The position numbers and the translations under genes were made by a program. 64,000 bases of DNA, from NCBI RefSeq assembly GCF_004365965.1, contig NZ_SOEB01000011.1:1-64000 (forward strand), in the 5' to 3' direction. Positions 59,801-64,000 of the stretch are shown piece by piece; the first letter of the stretch is position 1, and every line of letters begins with the position of its first letter. This DNA comes from Rhodovulum visakhapatnamense (GTDB taxonomy: Bacteria > Pseudomonadota > Alphaproteobacteria > Rhodobacterales > Rhodobacteraceae). The notes under the pieces were generated by a model, which was not told where the DNA came from, did not search any database, and was given only the letters and a program-made list of their open reading frames with translations.

Positions 59801-59968
59801 GGTCTCGGCCGAGGCGCCGGGATAGGTGGCCGACACCGTCACGTTCGGCGGCGCGATCTGCGGATACTGCGCGATCGGCAGCGACGAGATCGACAGCAGG
59901 CCGATCCCCATGATCAGGATCGCGATGACCCAGGCGAAGACCGGGCGGTCGATGAAGAAACGGGCCAT
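56864..59968 (-). CDS. RND (AcrB/MexB-type) multidrug efflux pump
   Basis: A 1034-residue HAE1-type inner-membrane proton antiporter. It has a 12-helix layout with two large periplasmic loops. The N-terminus [17 protein letters not shown] and [23 protein letters not shown] (in part) are diagnostic. The proton-relay Asp pair is in [15 protein letters not shown]. It exports hydrophobic compounds together with the adaptor encoded 19 bases upstream. No outer-membrane channel gene is nearby. Confidence 0.94.
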   Translation of the reverse strand: MARFFIDRPVFAWVIAILIMGIGLLSISSLPIAQYPQIAPPNVTVSATYPGASAETVANTVTQVIEQQMTGLDGLRYISSSSTSAGTSSIDLTFETGTDPDIAQVQVQNKLSQATALLPDTVQRQGVTVRKSSASFLMVVALISKDGSLEQVDLSDYMESNLVDEFARIQGVGEVQVFGAQYAMRIWLDPSKLAAYDMTPGDVVSAVSAENAQISAGAFGELPAPEGQQLNATITAQSLLSTPEDFEQIVLRAETDGGLVLLKDVARVEIGAEDYSTIANRNGQPAAGMAIRLASGANALDTAERVKAKIEEFSEFFPENVEYVIPFDTTPFVKISIEEVVKTLFEAIILVFLVMLLFLQNIRATLIPTLAVPVVLLGTFGILSIFGYSINTLTMLAMVLAIGLLVDDAIVVVENVERIIEEEGLTPREATRKSMGQITGALVGIALVLSAVFIPMAFFGGSTGVIYQQFSVTIVSAMGLSVLVALTLTPALCASILRSKDAVHTHRGPFGWFNIFFEKLAGGYGSTVGWIVRRPLRVGVVYLALAAVMALLFVRTPTGFLPDEDQGILFTLVQGPTGASAQRTEEVARQIQNHFLTAEADNVDSVFTVVGFSFAGQGQNMGIGFVQLKDWDDRQDPSQSVQAIAGRAFGAFSQIQDAMVFPIVPPSVIELGNVSGFDFYLQARSGQSHEELLAARNQLLGMAAQSPLIGSIRPNGLEDAAQFNLDIDWRAAGAMGLSATDVGNLLSVAWAGQYVNDFVDRGRIKRVYVQGEPDARATPEDIELWRVRNDSGGLVPFSNISTASWDFGPQGLNRYNGMPSMQLQGSPAEGVTTGEAMAEMERLASQLPPGFAIAWTGLSLEERESGSQAPLLYTLSLAAVFLCLAALYESWAIPFAVMLAMPIGVLGALLGAWLGHFENGVFFQVALLTVIGLTGKNAILIVEFARDRQEAGDSLFEAIVQAAQQRFRPIIMTSMAFSLGVLPLVLSSGAGSGGRNAIGSGVLGGTLSATILGVLFVPLFYTAIRKIAGGKMAK

Positions 59969-59987
59969 GACTTGGGTTCCCTGCCGA

Positions 59988-61187
59988 TCAGTTGCCTTGG
60001 GCCGGCTGGCCCTGGTCGTTCTGGCCGTCGCCGCCCTCGGGCGCGGCGCCGCGTTCCTGCGGGGTCACCGGCACACCGGGCTGGACCTTCTGCAGCCCCG
60101 CGACGATCACCCGGTCGCCATCGGCCACGCCGTCTGTCACGATCCAGTCCGTGCCGCTGTCGCGCAGCACGGTCAGGACGCGGGATTCGACCACGTTGTC
60201 GGGGGTGACGACCAGCGCGGTCGGGCGGCCGCGCGTGTCGCGGCCGACGGCTTCCTGCGGCACCAGGATCGCGTTCGGCACGACGCCCTGGGGCATTTCG
60301 GCCTGCACATACATGCCGGGCAGCAGCAGCCCCTCGGGGTTCGAGAAGTTCATCCTGAGCAGGATCACGCCGGTCTGTTCGTCGACATGGGGCTCGGCCG
60401 CGGTCAGCATGCCCTCATGTTCATAAGCGCTGCCATCGGGCAGGCTGAGCTGAACCGATACATCGGCATCGGCCAGCGCGGTCTCGGTATGTCCGCGGCG
60501 CCAGCGCACCAGTTCGGCCGCGGACATCGTCACGTCGACATAAACGGGGTCGAGCGTGCGGATCACCGCCAGCGGGGTGGACTGACCGGCGGTCACAAGC
60601 GAGCCCCGGGTGGTCAGCGACCGGCCGACCGTGCCCGACAGCGGCGCCTTGATCGTCGTCCGTTCCAGATCGATCTGCGCGGTCAGAAGCTGGGCCTCGG
60701 CCACCTGCAGCGCGGCCGCCGCCGAGTCGCGCTGGGCGACCGCGTCGTCCACCGTCTGTTCGCTGGCGACATTGCGATTGAGCAGCGCCTCGACCCGGCT
60801 CGCGTCCTTCTCGGCCGCCTTCAGATTGGCCTGGGCCTGGGCCACCGAGGCCTTGGCCGCGGCGACCTGCGCCTCGTAGGAGGCCGGGTCGATGGTATAA
60901 AGCGCGTCGCCCAGTTTGACCTCGGCGCCTTCCTCGAAGAGCCGGTCGATGATGATGCCGGCCACCTGCGGGCGCACCTCGGCCACGCCTGAGGCCACCA
61001 CGCGTCCGGGCAGCCGGGTTCTGAGCGTGACGTCGCTGGCATGCAGCGTCACCACGGTCACCGCCGGCGGCGGGCGGTCGCCGCCGCCTCCGGGGGCCTG
61101 CGCCTGTGCCGCGGCCGCGCCGAGCGCCAGCACCACGGCAAGAAGGGGAAAGACGGCCCGGACGGGTCGCGGACAGGATCGCGGCAT
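59988..61187 (-). CDS. RND efflux periplasmic adaptor (AcrA-type)
   Basis: A 399-residue membrane-fusion protein. A signal peptide ending near AAAQAQ is not followed by a lipobox Cys, so it is probably soluble or held by its partner. The domains run in order: barrel-sandwich halves ([24 protein letters not shown]; in part), a coiled-coil hairpin rich in Ala/Gln/Glu (about 100-165), [10 protein letters not shown], and a C-terminal membrane-proximal domain. First gene of the leftward pump operon. Confidence 0.92.
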   Translation of the reverse strand: MPRSCPRPVRAVFPLLAVVLALGAAAAQAQAPGGGGDRPPPAVTVVTLHASDVTLRTRLPGRVVASGVAEVRPQVAGIIIDRLFEEGAEVKLGDALYTIDPASYEAQVAAAKASVAQAQANLKAAEKDASRVEALLNRNVASEQTVDDAVAQRDSAAAALQVAEAQLLTAQIDLERTTIKAPLSGTVGRSLTTRGSLVTAGQSTPLAVIRTLDPVYVDVTMSAAELVRWRRGHTETALADADVSVQLSLPDGSAYEHEGMLTAAEPHVDEQTGVILLRMNFSNPEGLLLPGMYVQAEMPQGVVPNAILVPQEAVGRDTRGRPTALVVTPDNVVESRVLTVLRDSGTDWIVTDGVADGDRVIVAGLQKVQPGVPVTPQERGAAPEGGDGQNDQGQPAQGN

Positions 61188-61322
61188 GGCGGAGCTCCTC
61201 TCGGGGCTGTGGAATTCTGTCGGACGGATTTACAAAACCTGCGAGTTTCGGTATTTGCTTCCGCGCGTTTCTGCAACATCAAACTGCAATGCCGATATGA
61301 CAGGAACCTTAATCCGGGGACA
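61188..61322. promoter_or_regulatory. Divergent control region of the RND pump and its TetR regulator
   Basis: This 135-bp AT-richer gap lies between divergent genes. It contains direct TGCAAC/TGCAAT words 13 bp apart (61272-61277, 61285-61290) and an AAAC-N6-GTTT repeat near 61234-61247. Either could be the TetR operator; neither is strong enough to assign. Confidence 0.35.
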
Positions 61323-61976
61323 GTGCCCTTGAACCGATGCGAAGATGCACCAAAGCGGGGCCGCCCGCTGCAGATGACCGCTCTCGAACGCGAGACGGTG
61401 ATTCTGGATGCGGCCGAACGGGTGCTGCTGGAGCAGGGGCTGACCGGCACGACGATGGCCGCGGTGGCGGGCGCCGCCGGCATGTCGAAGCGGACGCTTT
61501 ATGCGGTCTTCGACGGGCGGACCGCGCTGTTCGCGGGGGTGCTGCGGCGGCTCCGGGTCCGGGTGGTCCGGCCGCTCGATCCGCCGGATCTGGGGCTGCC
61601 GCTGCCGGATCGCCTGCGTCGGCTGCTGGGGCCGGATCTGGCGCCGGGCATCTGTGCGGCCCCGCTGGAATTGCTGCGCGCGACCCTTGCCGAGGCGACC
61701 AGTGACTCCGATCTGGTCGAATTGCTGCTGGAGGAGGGGCCGCGCACCTTCCGCCGCGAGATCCGCAAGGAACTCGACCGCGCCGTCAAGCGCGGCGAGA
61801 TCCGGCTGAGCGATACCGGAAAGGCGGCCGAACTGCTGCTGGACATGGCGCTGCCCTGCACGCTGGAAGACCTGCTGTGCAAGGGCTGCGGCGTGGCCGA
61901 CGAGGTCGGCAGCATCCGCGAGCGGATCGACCTCGCGGTCGATGTCTTCCTCTCGGGCGCGGACGGTCGCGTCTGA
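61323..61976 (+). CDS. TetR-family regulator of the adjacent RND pump
   Basis: A 217-residue repressor. The N-terminal helix-turn-helix (about 20-65) reads [40 protein letters not shown] (given in part), preceded by a basic KRGRPLQ arm. The ligand domain has a C-terminal three-Cys-containing segment (DLLCKGCGV). I place the start at a GTG (61323) so that the RGRP arm is included; a TTG at 61329 or ATG at 61374 are alternatives. Its divergent position implies control of the pump. Confidence 0.83.
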   Translation: MPLNRCEDAPKRGRPLQMTALERETVILDAAERVLLEQGLTGTTMAAVAGAAGMSKRTLYAVFDGRTALFAGVLRRLRVRVVRPLDPPDLGLPLPDRLRRLLGPDLAPGICAAPLELLRATLAEATSDSDLVELLLEEGPRTFRREIRKELDRAVKRGEIRLSDTGKAAELLLDMALPCTLEDLLCKGCGVADEVGSIRERIDLAVDVFLSGADGRV

Positions 61977-62070
61977 GCGCGCGGCGCCGGGTTTCCCCTG
62001 TCTCTTCCTGTCCTGCCGGTTTGGCGATAGCACTTGGTTAACGAATGCAGGACGCAAGGAGGCAAACGCG

Positions 62071-63555
<1,485 letters not shown>

Positions 63556-63557
63556 GC

Positions 63558-64000
63558 GTGGCGGGTTTCGACTTCGCCGCGCCGGGGCGCATCGTTTTCG
63601 GCCGGGGCCGGGCGGCCGAGGCGGTGCCCGCGCTTCTGGGCTGGGGGCGGCGCATCCTTCTGGTGCGCGGCGGGTCGGTGGCCTTTGCCGACCGGCTCGC
63701 GGCCGATCTGGCCGGGGCGGGCGCCACGGTCTGCCAGATCCGCGGCCGGGGCGAACCCGATCTGCCGGGGCTTGAGGCGGCGCTGGCCGAGGCGCGGGCC
63801 TTCGCGCCCGAGGCGGTGGTGGCCATCGGCGGCGGTGCGGTGATCGATCTGGGCAAGGCGCTGGCGGCGCTGGTGCCCTCGGACCGGCCGGTGCTCGACC
63901 ATCTCGAGGTGGTGGGCGCGGGCCTGCCGCTGCCGCGCGCGCCCTTGCCCTTGGCGGCCCTGCCCAGCACGGCGGGCACCGGGTCCGAGGCCACGCGCAA
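63558..64000 (+). CDS. Iron-containing alcohol dehydrogenase, 5' part only
   Basis: The first 147 codons of an iron-type alcohol dehydrogenase (maleylacetate-reductase/propanediol-dehydrogenase superfamily), cut by the window edge. Visible: FDFAAPGRIVFGRGRA at the start, VVAIGGGAVIDLGKALAAL (nucleotide site) and ALPSTAGTGSEATR (conserved before the metal ligands). A GTG two bases after the glpK stop is the start, giving likely translational coupling. Substrate unknown; the neighbour suggests a C3 alcohol or aldehyde. Confidence 0.8.
   Translation, partial: MAGFDFAAPGRIVFGRGRAAEAVPALLGWGRRILLVRGGSVAFADRLAADLAGAGATVCQIRGRGEPDLPGLEAALAEARAFAPEAVVAIGGGAVIDLGKALAALVPSDRPVLDHLEVVGAGLPLPRAPLPLAALPSTAGTGSEATR

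Overview
The window is a GC-rich (roughly two thirds G+C) chromosomal segment from an alphaproteobacterium, most likely a member of the Rhodobacteraceae close to Rhodovulum, Rhodobacter or Paracoccus. This rests on the sox gene order (soxT-R-S diverging from soxV-W-X-Y-Z-A-B-C-D-E-F), a Rhodobacter-type LexA box (GTTC-N7-GTTC), DUF1045 inside a C-P lyase cluster, and a carnitine dehydrogenase-thioesterase fusion. No rRNA, tRNA or CRISPR array was seen.

Layout. (1) 1-264: nested insertion-sequence debris. The left edge of an IS3-family element lies beside an IS5-like transposase remnant that is itself interrupted by a short palindromic element. (2) 336-12649: a lithotrophic sulfur oxidation locus. 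A DUF1624 membrane acyltransferase, soxT, the persulfide-sensing repressor gene soxR and soxS read left. The other genes read right: the thiol-supply genes soxV and soxW, the periplasmic thiosulfate-oxidising complex soxXYZABCD, and the cytochrome/flavoprotein genes soxE and soxF. A terminator followed by a new promoter separates soxE-soxF from soxD. (3) 12910-13750: a small HTH protein and a flavin reductase. (4) 13954-28018: a complete phosphonate uptake and C-P lyase region. It holds phnCDE1E2 plus a hexapeptide transferase, then leftward phnF and a divergent phnM-like gene, then the overlapping phnGHIJKL-phnN run, a DUF1045 2H phosphoesterase and a canonical phnM.

(5) 28141-31560: accessory region with a phasin-like protein, a LysE/RhtB exporter pseudogene with one in-frame stop, an animal-type haem peroxidase, and a 520-bp non-coding stretch with large inverted repeats and an orphan plus-strand terminator. 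(6) 31561-40142, all leftward: a catabolic operon of class III aminotransferase, glutamine-synthetase-like ligase, aldehyde dehydrogenase, iron alcohol dehydrogenase and a TRAP transporter, probably for an amino alcohol or amine handled as a gamma-glutamyl conjugate. (7) 40326-47735: metG, an SDR, an SOS-controlled solitary imuA, an aldo-keto reductase, the carnitine dehydrogenase-thioesterase fusion, a Nudix hydrolase and DUF983. (8) 47969-50467: an EF-hand/Met-rich secreted protein followed by an ECF sigma factor, a membrane anti-sigma candidate and a CnrX/CpxP-like periplasmic sensor. (9) 50585-56776: pleD, DUF3572, a HAD phosphatase, DUF4153, and a two-gene unit in which an H-NOX-like protein without its haem ligand is overlapped by a diguanylate cyclase. 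(10) 56864-64000: an RND efflux pair with divergent TetR regulator, glpK, and the start of an iron-type alcohol dehydrogenase cut by the window edge.

The two large systems are familiar. The parts most worth a second look are the ligand-less H-NOX/GGDEF pair, the EF-hand/ECF/metal-sensor module, the gamma-glutamyl catabolic operon, the structured non-coding region at 31139-31556, the shortened soxD with the odd soxE start, and the two unlike PhnM proteins.
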